Notes: a model not told the origin generated them from the sequence alone. A stretch of 64,000 nucleotides of DNA from Bacillus solimangrovi (GCF_001742425.1 NZ_MJEH01000022.1:1-64000), one strand, 5' to 3'; shown: positions 24,969-35,148, counted from the first letter of the stretch. Made by a program: numbers and translations.

Positions 24969-26204
24969 TTAATCCTCGTAACTGAAGTAATCTTCAACAA
25001 TTTCAAACTTTCCATTTTTCACTTCAGCTAAACGAATTTGATTTGTACCAGAATGATTATCAGCACTAAACGAAACTGGTGCAGCCAATCCTCCTAAATT
25101 CAAATTATTAATTTTTTCAAGCCCCAATCTGATTCCTTCACCTGTTAGTTCTTCAGCATTTGCAATACCTTGAGCCATAATCTTCGCAGTTACCCAACCT
25201 TGAACAAACTTCTGGCTAATGTCGGCCATGCTTTTCCCTTCAGATTCTAAGTATTCTTTAATTTCGTTCATACCTTCTAGGTCTTCATATGGAAATGCAT
25301 GTGTTACGACACCTAGCATTCCTTCTGCTGTATTCCCTGCAATATCAATTACCCCTTCACCAGTAGCCCAATTCAAACCAATAAATTGTGTATCAATTCC
25401 TAACGTTTGTGCTTCACGTAAAATTGTTGCTGTTGCTCCCCATGTTTGTTGAATAATCGCATATTGCGGATTCTTCTTCTTCATGTTTAACATTTGTGAT
25501 TGTGCCTCAGTAGCAGTGACTGGAATAACTTGTTCATCAACGATGTTTACACCAATCTCATCAGCGAACGTTTTAATATCTTCGATTGGTGAACGTCCAA
25601 AAGCAGTGTCATTGTATAGTAACGCTAATGTCGGCTCTCCATCACCCGTATGGTTTTCTTTTATCCACTTTACTACTGCACGACCTTGATCAGAATATGT
25701 AGCAGCAGTTAAGAAATTATACGGACTTTCTTTTAAATCTTTTAAATTCTCCGAATACGAAGCTGAAAAGTATGGTAAGTTATCATGTGCAACTTGTTGG
25801 CGTAATGCTTCTGTATCAGCTGTTCCCCATCCAAGAACTGCTACTACGTTGTCCTTATCACGTAATTCTTGATATAAACGTTGCCCCTTTGCAATATCGT
25901 ACGCATAATCGTCTCCAAATAACTCAATCTTGATTCCATTTATACCGCCTTTACTATTTAAATACTTATAATAAGCTTGTTCACCTTCAGCATAAGGTGT
26001 TCCTACATCACCAGTACCACCTGTAATATCAAACAATGCACCTACTCTTACTACTTTACTTTCTTCTGTTCCATTATCATCTGTTGTTCCGTCTGTTGAA
26101 GTGGCTGGTGCATTACTAGATTGACCCCCACAAGCTGACAAAATTAGCATTGCAAAAACAATACACGTCATTAGCAACCAAGACTTTTTCCAACTACTTT
26201 TCAT
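24969..26204 (-). CDS. livK: Liv-type substrate-binding lipoprotein (cluster 2)
   Basis: 411 residues. Lipoprotein signal MKSSWKKSWLLMTCIVFAML with lipobox L-S-A-C25. A Ser/Thr-rich linker follows, then a type I periplasmic-binding fold (VRVGALFDITGGTGDVGTPYAEGEQAYYKYLNSKGGINGIKIEL, VLGWGTADTEALRQQVA). The pattern is closer to the HAAT-type binding proteins found with CoA ligase clusters than to LivK of cluster 1. It is probably specific for a carboxylate or amide, not determined. Confidence 0.9.
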   Translation of the reverse strand: MKSSWKKSWLLMTCIVFAMLILSACGGQSSNAPATSTDGTTDDNGTEESKVVRVGALFDITGGTGDVGTPYAEGEQAYYKYLNSKGGINGIKIELFGDDYAYDIAKGQRLYQELRDKDNVVAVLGWGTADTEALRQQVAHDNLPYFSASYSENLKDLKESPYNFLTAATYSDQGRAVVKWIKENHTGDGEPTLALLYNDTAFGRSPIEDIKTFADEIGVNIVDEQVIPVTATEAQSQMLNMKKKNPQYAIIQQTWGATATILREAQTLGIDTQFIGLNWATGEGVIDIAGNTAEGMLGVVTHAFPYEDLEGMNEIKEYLESEGKSMADISQKFVQGWVTAKIMAQGIANAEELTGEGIRLGLEKINNLNLGGLAAPVSFSADNHSGTNQIRLAEVKNGKFEIVEDYFSYED

Positions 26205-26279
26205 TTCTTTTCCCCCTTAATTTTCTTCTAAAATGTTGAACAAAACATATGAAATGTTTTGATATTCAATTTATTTTAT

Positions 26280-27341
26280 TTAGTAAGAAAAAGGCCAATT
26301 TTTGAAGTAATTCTTAATATTACTCCATATATGTGCCAATCCACCAGGTTCGAAAATGAGAAACAGAATGATGATTAAACCAAAAACTAACTCTTGAAAA
26401 GCAGCTAATGCATTTTGCAAATTCGGCAAAAAGTACGCAATAACATCCACCATTGAACCAAGTCCAACTGGTAATAGCGTAATAAAGATTGCGCCCAAAA
26501 TTGAGCCTAAAATACTTCCTAAACCACCAACGAGTATCATTGCTAAATATTGTATAGATACGTCAATACTATATAACTCAGGACTCACGATCATAGTGTA
26601 ATGAGCAAGAAGAGCACCTGCTATCCCAACAAAAAAAGAACTAATCCCAAATGATAAAACCTTATACTTAAACAGATTAATCCCCATAATTTGAGCTGCT
26701 ACATCTCGATCTCGTACAGCCAAGAAAGCTCTACCTATTCGACTTCGAAACAGGTTTAAGCTATAGATGACAGTCAATACTAATGTAATTAGACAAATAT
26801 AATAGTAGCTGTTTGCTGACATGAAGCTGAAACTGCCTATAGATGGTCGTTGAAGAACCATACCTGACGTACCACCAGTAAGACCTGTCCAACGGCTAAT
26901 AACAAACAAAATAATAAACTGAGCTGCAAGTGTCGCAATTGCTAAGTACAAACCTTTTAAACGTAATGAAGGAATACCAAATAGAGCACCTACTAATGCA
27001 GTAATTAGACCTGCCATCGGAATAGAAATCCAAAAACTCCACCCTAATGTACTCGTTAAAATGGCTGAAGTGTATCCACCAACACCTAGAAATGCACCTA
27101 CACCTATAGAAATTTGTCCTGTAAACCCCGTTAGTATATTCAATCCAACTGCACCAATTGATGCAATTGCACATAATGTTGCAAGTCCAACAATATATTT
27201 TGTTGAAATTAATGGAAAGATAAATGCTAATGCAACTAAAACTAGCATTCTTCTTCTCACTCTAGGGATAGTAAATATCGCCATATCTTGGCTATAACGC
27301 GTCTTATATGTGCCACATTCCATTACAAATGGGTTTCTCAA
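26280..27341 (-). CDS. livM: Liv-type ABC transporter permease LivM (cluster 2)
   Basis: 353 residues from a TTG at 27341, seven bases after AGAGGGTG at the end of livH2. Motifs QISIGVGAFLGVGGYTSAIL, LRLKGLYLAIATLAAQF, AAQIMGINLFKYKVLSFGISSFFVGIAGALLAH and LVGGLGSILGSILGA mark LivM. About nine membrane segments. The longer frame starting upstream lies inside livH2 and is not credible. Confidence 0.9.
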   Translation of the reverse strand: MRNPFVMECGTYKTRYSQDMAIFTIPRVRRRMLVLVALAFIFPLISTKYIVGLATLCAIASIGAVGLNILTGFTGQISIGVGAFLGVGGYTSAILTSTLGWSFWISIPMAGLITALVGALFGIPSLRLKGLYLAIATLAAQFIILFVISRWTGLTGGTSGMVLQRPSIGSFSFMSANSYYYICLITLVLTVIYSLNLFRSRIGRAFLAVRDRDVAAQIMGINLFKYKVLSFGISSFFVGIAGALLAHYTMIVSPELYSIDVSIQYLAMILVGGLGSILGSILGAIFITLLPVGLGSMVDVIAYFLPNLQNALAAFQELVFGLIIILFLIFEPGGLAHIWSNIKNYFKNWPFSY

Positions 27342-27345
27342 TTTG

Positions 27346-28230
27346 TCACACCCTCTCAATTCCACCTTTACCAAACAACCCATATGGTTTGATCATTAAA
27401 ATTAGAATTACGATAATGAAAGGAAAAACATCTTTCAACCCGCCTCCGACAAGTGGATCTAAATATCCACCGGCCATACTTTGAAGAATTCCAATTAAAA
27501 ACCCTCCAACAATTGCTCCAGGGATACTATCAAGACCACCTAAAATTACAACAGGCAATACAGTTAATCCAATAACTGACATTGTAGCATTTACACCATT
27601 GATGTTTCCTAGTAACACACCTCCAACAGCTGCTACTACTGATGCAATTGCCCATGTTGCTGCGAATACTTTTTTAACACTTATCCCCATCGATGCAGCC
27701 GCTTGTAAATCATCTGCAACAGCTCTCATAGCAATTCCCATTTTTGAAAATTTGAAGAAAATTGTAAAAATAACCAATAAAGCCATAACAATGACAAATG
27801 ACCATAAATATACTGGTGTAATAATGACCTCACCTATCGTAACAGGTGTATTAGGAAAAATTTGTGGATACATTCGTGTCTGATGTCCCCAAATAATATG
27901 CACAAGTCCTGCTAATAAATTTGCTAATCCTATAGTCGCCATTATTATTGAAATTGTAGGCGCATTAATTAACGGTCTTAAGACGAGTCGTTCAACTACT
28001 AAACCAAGCAATGCGTTAAATAGTAATGTAATTAGTAAAGCGAGTAAAAAGGGTAACTTTAAGATGGTTACTAACGTTAAACAGATGTAAGATCCGATTA
28101 AAACAAATTCACCATTTGCTAAATTGAGTGCATCACTTGCTTTATAGATTAATACGAAACCTAATGCAACAAGTGCATAAATACTGCCTACGACAATTCC
28201 ACTTACAAGCATCTGTATAAAAAATACCAA
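27346..28230 (-). CDS. livH: Liv-type ABC transporter permease LivH (cluster 2)
   Basis: 294 residues from TTG at 28230, preceded by GGGGGTGG at the end of the ligase gene. Hallmarks are SGIVVGSIYALVALGFVLIYKASDALNLANGEFVLIGSY, MRAVADDLQAAASMGISVKKVFA and LGGLDSIPGAIVGG. It starts immediately after the acyl-CoA ligase stop and so is coupled to it. It forms the channel with LivM2. Confidence 0.92.
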   Translation of the reverse strand: MVFFIQMLVSGIVVGSIYALVALGFVLIYKASDALNLANGEFVLIGSYICLTLVTILKLPFLLALLITLLFNALLGLVVERLVLRPLINAPTISIIMATIGLANLLAGLVHIIWGHQTRMYPQIFPNTPVTIGEVIITPVYLWSFVIVMALLVIFTIFFKFSKMGIAMRAVADDLQAAASMGISVKKVFAATWAIASVVAAVGGVLLGNINGVNATMSVIGLTVLPVVILGGLDSIPGAIVGGFLIGILQSMAGGYLDPLVGGGLKDVFPFIIVILILMIKPYGLFGKGGIERV

Positions 28231-28231
28231 C

Positions 28232-30124
28232 TTAAGCCACCCCCTGTGACATTTCTAATGAAATGATTTGTACTAGTGATTTCTCGTCGTCTAATTGAAC
28301 TGGATACTTTGAGGATTGACTAATATCATCATCGTCTGACTCGTGTTGATATAATGCAACTAGATAATCTTTATAGTTTAATGCCACAACCTCTCTTACA
28401 ATTTTCTGTGTTGGCGTCATCTCTCCTTTTGAAACGTCTAACTCATGAGGTAAAATAACAAACCGTTTTATAGTTGATTCTGGAGGTATTGTTTTCATAA
28501 TTTCAGCTACTTCATTACGAATAAGCTCTATAACCTCAGATGTTTTTGTTAAATCACTATATGTTGTATACGTAATTTGATTTTTTTCAGCCCAACGACC
28601 GACACTTGCCATATTTATATTTAACATAGCAGTAATATACGGTCGATCTTTTCCAAACACTACAGCTTCCTGAATGTAAGCACCTCTTCTCAACTTACTT
28701 TCTATCCAAGTTGATGACACATGATCTCCTGTAGGAGTTATGATCAATTCATCGAAACGATCTGTAATGACAAGTTCGTCTTTGTCTAAACGGCCGTGGT
28801 CTCCAGTTCTGAATTCAGAAGAAGTGGATACTTCATCAACGTAACCATCAAAAACACCTGAACCTTGAACAATAACCTCTTTATCCTCTGTTAATGAAAT
28901 TGAGGTAGATCGTAACGGTACTCCTGCTGCCTCTGTATTGACATGCCCATCCATCTGAATAGAAGCAAATCCAGTCGTCTCAACAGTACCGTAAGTTTGC
29001 TTGACATTCACGCCAATTCCATGGAAGAATTCAAACACTTCTGAACTAATTGAACCCCCACTGACATATGCTCGTTTAAGTCTTGATAAACCTAGATGAT
29101 CACGTATTGCACTAAACAAAAGGTAATCACCCATTAAATACTTAAATTTTGGTACTTTAGAGACTGACTGGTTGCTCAGTTTTGTACATGCCATTTCTTT
29201 TATTAGTGGTTCAAACATTGAAAAAACTTTCTTTTTAAAACGTGTTGAATCTCCCATTCTCACCTCGAATCGTGCAATCGTATTTTCATAAAACCTTGGA
29301 GGTGCTTGAATGATGTGAGGACCAATTTCACGTAGATCATTCAATACTGTTGAAGGTTCTTCTGGGAAATTAATCGTCATTCCTTTCGTTAACGAAAGTC
29401 CAACTGCAATCACTTGTTCACATACCCATGCAAGTGATAGAAAAGACAAATAATCATAACTTTCATATACTGAATCGACATGATCGATTGCTAAGGCAGT
29501 TTCAATAATATTTTGATGAGTAATTTTTGCAGCTTTTGAACGTTGAGTTGCTCCTGAAGTAAATGCGATGAGGGCAATATCTGTAGGCTGAATTTGTTGG
29601 ATTGTTTCTTCAAGTATCATAGGTTGTGTACTTAAGTAACTAATTCCTTTTTCTTGAATTTTTTTAAAATATGATAATTTTTTATGGTTATACTTTCGTA
29701 ATCCTTTATCGTCATAATATATAATTGCTTCAATTTGAGGAAGAGTATCAATAATTTCTAATACTTTATCAACTTGCTCTTGGTCTTCAACAATTAATAA
29801 TTTTGATTTACTTGCTTCGATGTAATGAATGAGCTGTTCTGGAGTAGCATCCTGGAATATACCAGCTGGTATTGCACCAATTGATTGAATAGCTAATTGT
29901 GCCACTAACCATTCAGGTCGATTATCACCTATAATGCCAATCACATCTGACTTATTGATATCGTATAACTCTTTTAAGCCGATAGCTAACGCTTGAACCG
30001 ATGTATAATAATCACTCCACGTCCACTCATTCCATATCCCTAGATCCTTTTGTCGAAATGCCGTCTTCTTCCCTTCCACTTTTGCCTTTTGAAGCAGTAA
30101 GTACGGTAATGTTTGTTGAGACAT
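28232..30124 (-). CDS. AMP-binding acyl-CoA synthetase inside the Liv operon
   Basis: 630 residues from ATG at 30124 (GGGGAG eight bases ahead; the ATG at 30130 is too close). It resembles bacterial long-chain acyl-CoA synthetases: ITPxGDHVSSTWIESKLR, FRTGDHGRLDKDELVITDRFDEL and a C-terminal MTPTQKIVR with the catalytic lysine. Two core motifs deviate. The phosphate loop reads TSGATQRSK (189-197) where TSGTTGxPKG is usual, and the YGxTE motif reads YGTVE. The enzyme would couple a carboxylic acid to CoA with ATP. Its place between livG2 and livH2 suggests activation of the imported substrate. Specificity unknown, activity not certain. Confidence 0.85.
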   Translation of the reverse strand: MSQQTLPYLLLQKAKVEGKKTAFRQKDLGIWNEWTWSDYYTSVQALAIGLKELYDINKSDVIGIIGDNRPEWLVAQLAIQSIGAIPAGIFQDATPEQLIHYIEASKSKLLIVEDQEQVDKVLEIIDTLPQIEAIIYYDDKGLRKYNHKKLSYFKKIQEKGISYLSTQPMILEETIQQIQPTDIALIAFTSGATQRSKAAKITHQNIIETALAIDHVDSVYESYDYLSFLSLAWVCEQVIAVGLSLTKGMTINFPEEPSTVLNDLREIGPHIIQAPPRFYENTIARFEVRMGDSTRFKKKVFSMFEPLIKEMACTKLSNQSVSKVPKFKYLMGDYLLFSAIRDHLGLSRLKRAYVSGGSISSEVFEFFHGIGVNVKQTYGTVETTGFASIQMDGHVNTEAAGVPLRSTSISLTEDKEVIVQGSGVFDGYVDEVSTSSEFRTGDHGRLDKDELVITDRFDELIITPTGDHVSSTWIESKLRRGAYIQEAVVFGKDRPYITAMLNINMASVGRWAEKNQITYTTYSDLTKTSEVIELIRNEVAEIMKTIPPESTIKRFVILPHELDVSKGEMTPTQKIVREVVALNYKDYLVALYQHESDDDDISQSSKYPVQLDDEKSLVQIISLEMSQGVA

Positions 30125-30139
30125 ACTCATATCTCCCCT

Positions 30140-30913
30140 TTAGCTTACTTCTTCTTGTTCTCCTAAATATGCACGAATAACATTCGGATTCTTTTGTATT
30201 TCTTTTGATGTACCAAATCCAATTCTTTCCCCAAAATCAAGCACCGCAATATGGTCTGAAAGATCCATGATTACTCCCATGTCGTGTTCAATTAAGAATA
30301 CGGTCATTCCTTTTAATTCATGCATATCTAAAATAAAGCGCGCCATATCTTCTTTTTCAGCATTATTCATACCAGCCATTGGTTCATCTAATAGAATTAA
30401 TTCAGGTTCCAACGCTAGTGCTCTACCTACTTCAACTCGTTTTTGCAATCCATAAGGTAATGTTCCAACAGGTGTATTTCTGTAGTCTTGCATTTCTAAG
30501 AACTCTATGACTTCCTCCACTGAGCGTCGATGGTGTACTTCTTCTTTTTCTGCACTTCTCCAATAGATCCCTCCAGATAATAAACCTGTTTTCATTTTTA
30601 CGTGCCGTCCGAGCTTTAAATTATCAAGTACTGACATGTGTTCAAATAATGCAATATTTTGAAATGCCCTCGCAATCCCAAGCGATGTCCGATTGTAAGG
30701 CTTCATGCCCAGGATGTCTTTTCCCTTAAATTTAATTGAACCACTTGAAGGTTTATAAAGCCCACTAATACAATTGAGCATACTAGTCTTTCCCGCTCCA
30801 TTTGGACCAATCAATGAAAAGATTTCACCTTTATTTACATGGTAGGTTACATCATTCAAAGCCTTAACTCCTCCAAATTTTAATGACACATTTTCTACTT
30901 CTAATATAGGCAA
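30140..30913 (-). CDS. livG: Liv-type ABC transporter ATPase LivG (cluster 2)
   Basis: 257 residues. Walker A GPNGAGKTS, the LivG insertion (GRHVKMKTGLLSGGIYWRSAEKEEVHHRRSVEE), signature LPYGLQKRVEVGRAL in place of LSGGQ, Walker B LILLDEPMAGMN. It is the first gene of the second Liv operon (livG - ligase - livH - livM - livK - livF), the layout seen where Liv-type uptake is linked to CoA activation. Confidence 0.92.
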   Translation of the reverse strand: MPILEVENVSLKFGGVKALNDVTYHVNKGEIFSLIGPNGAGKTSMLNCISGLYKPSSGSIKFKGKDILGMKPYNRTSLGIARAFQNIALFEHMSVLDNLKLGRHVKMKTGLLSGGIYWRSAEKEEVHHRRSVEEVIEFLEMQDYRNTPVGTLPYGLQKRVEVGRALALEPELILLDEPMAGMNNAEKEDMARFILDMHELKGMTVFLIEHDMGVIMDLSDHIAVLDFGERIGFGTSKEIQKNPNVIRAYLGEQEEVS

Positions 30914-31193
30914 ACTATCACTTCCCCTCTTATGTAAGCGTTATCAATCATGTATACCGTATTATATAAACGAATTACAATAATAGTCAATAAAAATATT
31001 ATAATTTTATGAAAATTCAGTATAATTAAAAGCCACATATTGTTTTTTAAAATTCAAGTCTATTTCTCCACTCAATCAGATAAAGTTATAATAGTATTGT
31101 AATTTATTTTATTGTTAATGATTTATAATTTTTTGTAATTAGTGACTGCAGCTAAACATTTCTTAAAAATTAAGAATATGTTAATTATATAAA
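30914..31193. other. Non-coding stretch upstream of Liv cluster 2
   Basis: AT-rich, likely to contain the operon promoter. No confident promoter pair, operator or gene was seen. Confidence 0.4.
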
Positions 31194-31225
31194 AACCACC
31201 GTTTTCGATTAAGAAAACGATGGTT
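31194..31225 (-). terminator. Terminator of the yfhD-like gene
   Basis: AACCACCGTTTTC (31194-31206) pairs with GAAAACGATGGTT (31213-31225). On the minus strand it is followed by a T-rich tract. Confidence 0.8.
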
Positions 31226-31301
31226 ACATGATGAGAATACAACATACAACTGATTTTTATAATCTATATACTGTATTCTCACATATTCGATATACAAAAA
31301 C

Positions 31302-31484
31302 TTACTTTTGCTTTGCTCTCGCATCTGCAGCATTTGAACGTTCTTGAGCTTTCAAATCTGCTTCGTCTGCTAATTCTTGAGAGAATTCAATATCACGTCC
31401 ATCTGGTATCGTATTACTCTCAGGTGTTTGAGGTAAAGATGTTTGATTTCTTCCCTTGCGATTTTTACTTTGACCTCTTGTCAT
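31302..31484 (-). CDS. yfhD: YfhD-family small protein
   Basis: 60 residues, highly charged: MTRGQSKNRKGRNQTSLPQTP, then DIEFSQELADEADLKAQERSNAADARAKQK. The DxEFSxELAD core followed by an alanine/arginine-rich tail is the YfhD pattern of Bacillaceae. No enzymatic motif; the role is unknown, possibly spore-associated as with other small hydrophilic Bacillus proteins. It has its own ribosome binding site (GAGGG) and terminator. Confidence 0.85.
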   Translation of the reverse strand: MTRGQSKNRKGRNQTSLPQTPESNTIPDGRDIEFSQELADEADLKAQERSNAADARAKQK

Positions 31485-31725
31485 TATTCATCCCTCATTT
31501 CATGAAATATCGAACTTTATTGTTCATTAATAGCATTCCAAATTTCAGCTTATATCATGTCATTAACTAATCATTTTTCACATTTCAGCTCATACTTTAA
31601 CACTTAATTAACTTTCTATGGAAAACTAAATACCGCCAGTAATTGTTTCTATATTAAAAAGTTTCCAAAATCTAAAAACTATTGGTATGATAATGATTAA
31701 TACTATATTGAAATGAGGGAGCCAA

Positions 31726-32955
31726 TTGAAAAATTTCGAACAAACAGTTGAAAAATATGCTGAACTAATTGTAAAAGTGGGCGTAAACATTCAAAAGGGT
31801 CAAACATTAGTCATTAACGCACCCATAGAAGCACAATCATTCGTACATAAAACAGCTTTAAAAGCATATGAAGCGGGAGCTAAACATGTTCAGGTTGAAT
31901 GGAAGGATGAAGAGCTGTCACTAATCAAGTATAATAATGCTCCAGATGAAGCCTTTCATGAGTTTCCAAATTGGATAGCAAAAGGATATGAAGAAATGGC
32001 AGAGGAAGGTGCTGCATTTATAAGTATCTATGCTGAAAACCCTGATCTGTTAAAAGATGTTGATCCTGAACGAATTGCTGCTTCTAATAAAGCTGCTGGT
32101 AAAGCACTGCAAACATATCGTCAATATATTCAATCTGATAAAGTAAGCTGGGCAGTCGTTTCTGTGCCAACTGTTGCATGGGCTCAGAAAGTATTCCCTG
32201 AATTGTCTTCTGAACAATCTGTTGAGAAGCTTTGGGAAGCAATTTTTAATGCTACTCGTCTTTATGAAGAAGAACCGATCGAAGCATGGAAAAAACATAA
32301 TCAAACGTTACAAGATAAAGTCGACTTCCTAAACGAAAAGAAATATAAAAAGTTACATTATCGTGGTCATGGTACTGAATTAACAATTGAACTTCCTAAG
32401 AAGCATTTATGGGAAGGCGGAGGCAGCTTTAATAAGGATAATGTTGAATTTGTCGCAAACATGCCTACCGAAGAAGTCTTTACTACACCTCTCAAAACTG
32501 GTGTGAATGGCATCGTAACAAGTACAAAACCATTGCACTACGGTGGGAATGTAATTGAAAACTTTACACTTACTTTTGAAGAAGGTCGGATCGTCAATTA
32601 CACAGCAGAAAAAGGACTTAATACCCTGAAACGATTAATTGAAATTGATGAAGGTTCTCATTATCTCGGTGAAGTGGCATTAGTTCCACATGACTCTCCA
32701 ATTTCAAATTCAAATATTGTTTTCTTTAATACACTTTACGATGAAAACGCCTCTTGTCACTTAGCAATTGGAAGTGCTTATACATCTTGCCTTGAAGGCG
32801 GTAAAGAAATGAGTGAAGAAGAGTTAGCTGAAAATGGCTCAAATTCTAGTATTACACATGTCGACTTTATGATGGGTTCAGCAGAGTTGGACATTGATGC
32901 TGAAACTCATGATGGAAGCATTGAACCTCTGTTTAGAAATGGAAACTGGGCTTAA
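31726..32955 (+). CDS. ampS: M29-family metallo-aminopeptidase AmpS
   Basis: 409 residues, typical length. The TTG start has GAGGGAG just upstream. Family features are INAPIEAQSFVHKTALKAYEAGAKHV near the N-terminus, metal-binding glutamates and histidines in MPTEEVFTTP, EIDEGSHYLGEVALVPHDSPIS, LAIGSAY, and the final HVDFMMGSAELDIDAETHDG. It is a cytoplasmic exopeptidase removing N-terminal residues from peptides. It stands alone with a terminator. Confidence 0.93.
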   Translation: MKNFEQTVEKYAELIVKVGVNIQKGQTLVINAPIEAQSFVHKTALKAYEAGAKHVQVEWKDEELSLIKYNNAPDEAFHEFPNWIAKGYEEMAEEGAAFISIYAENPDLLKDVDPERIAASNKAAGKALQTYRQYIQSDKVSWAVVSVPTVAWAQKVFPELSSEQSVEKLWEAIFNATRLYEEEPIEAWKKHNQTLQDKVDFLNEKKYKKLHYRGHGTELTIELPKKHLWEGGGSFNKDNVEFVANMPTEEVFTTPLKTGVNGIVTSTKPLHYGGNVIENFTLTFEEGRIVNYTAEKGLNTLKRLIEIDEGSHYLGEVALVPHDSPISNSNIVFFNTLYDENASCHLAIGSAYTSCLEGGKEMSEEELAENGSNSSITHVDFMMGSAELDIDAETHDGSIEPLFRNGNWA

Positions 32956-32974
32956 TATCTCTTCTTATTTTTAA

Positions 32975-33015
32975 AAGAAAGGACCGCTGGTTATTATCCA
33001 ACGGTCCTTTCTTAA
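32975..33015 (+). terminator. Terminator after ampS
   Basis: AGAAAGGACCG (32976-32986) pairs with CGGTCCTTTCT (33002-33012) and a T run follows. Confidence 0.8.
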
Positions 33016-33234
33016 TTGTCATTTAGTTGTACAACATAATTCATATATCCCTCGTTTTTTCAAATGGGTTTGATTTTAACTAATTATATCTAAAGAGTAT
33101 TATACCCAACATCATAACATGTATATAGAATGATAATAGCTAGGTTATTCTATATTTCCTTTCATTAATTAACTATGATAGTGTTAATACATATCATGAT
33201 TTAAAATCAAATGACTAATAAGGTGACGATTTTA

Positions 33235-35148
33235 ATGAACCAATCTGAATTTCAAAATTTGATTCATAAGTATTATCCTTTTGATTTACTTACAGAACAA
33301 CAATTAAATATGCTAATTTCTGAAGCACACTATATGACATTTTCCAAAAATGAATATATTTTTCATGAAGAAGATTCGATCGAAGACTTAGATATATTTT
33401 TCCTCGTATCAGGTCTAGCAAAAAACGTACTGCATCGTTCAAACGGTAGGCAATTCACATTACGATTTTATTATCCTGGTGACCTTATAGGACTAATGAT
33501 TATGTTAACAAGTGGTGAAATGACTTTTTCAGTTCAAGCATTAGAAGATTGTACAGTTTTTAAATTTAACAAAAAAAACTTCTTTGATTTAATGACAGAA
33601 AACCCGAATTTTTCAAAAATAATCTTTGAAAGTATCGGGAATCGTATGAAAACCCTTTACGATGAAATTAAAATGAAGTCCTCTCAAGAAGAGGATGAGA
33701 ACATTACGCTGTTTCGAACAAAAGTAAAGGACCTGATGAACTCCCCTGTCTTCATTCATCCTGAAACTACGATTGAAGAGATTGCACAGAAAATGAAAAA
33801 AAAGAACACTTATGGCCTAATTGTTAGTGAAGATGGTCAAACGTTAAACGGTATAATTACTCAACACGAACTTGTAGATTACCTTATTGAAAAAGACAAC
33901 GATTTTTCTCTAAAAAAATGGGCGAAACGAAAACCATACACCATTCAAGACGAAGCATTTGCATATGAGGCACTCTCTTATTTTAAAAATGATGAAGTTA
34001 AATTCGTTCCAGTTTTACATCAAAATACTGTAGTCGGTACATTAACAAGCCGTTCCTTCCTTAATGTACAAGAATCGAACTACCTTGATTTGACTTATAA
34101 AATTACACTTGCAAAAACAGTTCAAGAACTAATCAAGCTTGGTCCAGTAGAAAATACAACCTTCCATGCATTTATTCGAGAGTTAATTGAAAAAGACAGT
34201 TGGGCATTTGATGTTTGTGAAGTCATAACAAATTATAACGACACGTTATATCGACAAATTATTAAAATAACAGAAAATGAAATGTACCTAGAAGGCTTCG
34301 GATATCCTCCAGTAAATTATTGCTTTATTGTGATGGGCAGTGGTGGACGAAAAGAACAAGGTTTTAGCACAGATCAAGATAATGGAATAATTATAAATGA
34401 TTATGTTCACCTCCCGAATCACAAAGCAATTACAGTTTATTTTGAACGATTTACGAATAAATTGAATGAAAAACTGACCATATGCGGATTTCCCGAATGT
34501 ACAGGAGGAATGATGGCACGAGAATTGAAATGGCGCCGCTCACAATCAGGTTGGAAACAAGCGATCGAATCATGGCTCAAAAAAATGGATGCTGAAGAAA
34601 TTCGTGATTTTGCCATGTTCTATGATTTTCGTCCGATCTTTGGTGACTTCTCATTAGCTGAGGAAATTCGAAACAACATAACGCTTAAAGTGAAACGTTC
34701 TTTAACATTGCAGCAATTATTGATGAAAGACGCAATTAAACATCGTGTTCCAGTAGGAATGTTAGGAATGGTTAACATTAAGCCTAAACATAAGACGTTT
34801 AATTTGAAAAAAGCAGGTCTCATGCAAATCACGAGTATTATCCGTATTAACGCTATTAAATATGGAATAGGAGAAGTAAATACTGTTAAAAGATTAAAAG
34901 CATTAAAAAGTGTGCAAGCTTACCACCCTAGAGATACTGAAAATGCTAAAATAGCACTACATCATTTGCTATCATTTAGAATTAAGCAGAATTTAGAAGA
35001 ACTAGCACAACAAAAACCTCTTACAAATGAAATCTCATTAGCTCTATTAACAAAAGAAGACCGTCGAAAATTAAAAGAAGCTTTAACGATTGTAAATCGG
35101 ATGCAACGCGCTACCGAAATTAGCTTCAATCGAAATCGAGTGATTTGA
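33235..35148 (+). CDS. cNMP-binding / CBS / DUF294 nucleotidyltransferase-like protein
   Basis: 637 residues from ATG at 33235 (AAGGTGA eight bases upstream; the ATG at 33211 has no site). Domains in order: a cyclic-nucleotide-binding-like barrel (about 10-130, FYYPGDLIGLMIML), two CBS motifs (about 160-280), and a DUF294 domain with the nucleotidyltransferase-like core GSGGRKEQGFSTDQDNG (about 368-384), then the helical DUF294 C-terminal region. Such proteins are thought to be regulatory uridylyl- or nucleotidyltransferase-like enzymes responding to adenylate ligands. The stop overlaps the start of the exonuclease gene (TGATG), a pairing also common in other bacteria. Confidence 0.88.
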   Translation: MNQSEFQNLIHKYYPFDLLTEQQLNMLISEAHYMTFSKNEYIFHEEDSIEDLDIFFLVSGLAKNVLHRSNGRQFTLRFYYPGDLIGLMIMLTSGEMTFSVQALEDCTVFKFNKKNFFDLMTENPNFSKIIFESIGNRMKTLYDEIKMKSSQEEDENITLFRTKVKDLMNSPVFIHPETTIEEIAQKMKKKNTYGLIVSEDGQTLNGIITQHELVDYLIEKDNDFSLKKWAKRKPYTIQDEAFAYEALSYFKNDEVKFVPVLHQNTVVGTLTSRSFLNVQESNYLDLTYKITLAKTVQELIKLGPVENTTFHAFIRELIEKDSWAFDVCEVITNYNDTLYRQIIKITENEMYLEGFGYPPVNYCFIVMGSGGRKEQGFSTDQDNGIIINDYVHLPNHKAITVYFERFTNKLNEKLTICGFPECTGGMMARELKWRRSQSGWKQAIESWLKKMDAEEIRDFAMFYDFRPIFGDFSLAEEIRNNITLKVKRSLTLQQLLMKDAIKHRVPVGMLGMVNIKPKHKTFNLKKAGLMQITSIIRINAIKYGIGEVNTVKRLKALKSVQAYHPRDTENAKIALHHLLSFRIKQNLEELAQQKPLTNEISLALLTKEDRRKLKEALTIVNRMQRATEISFNRNRVI

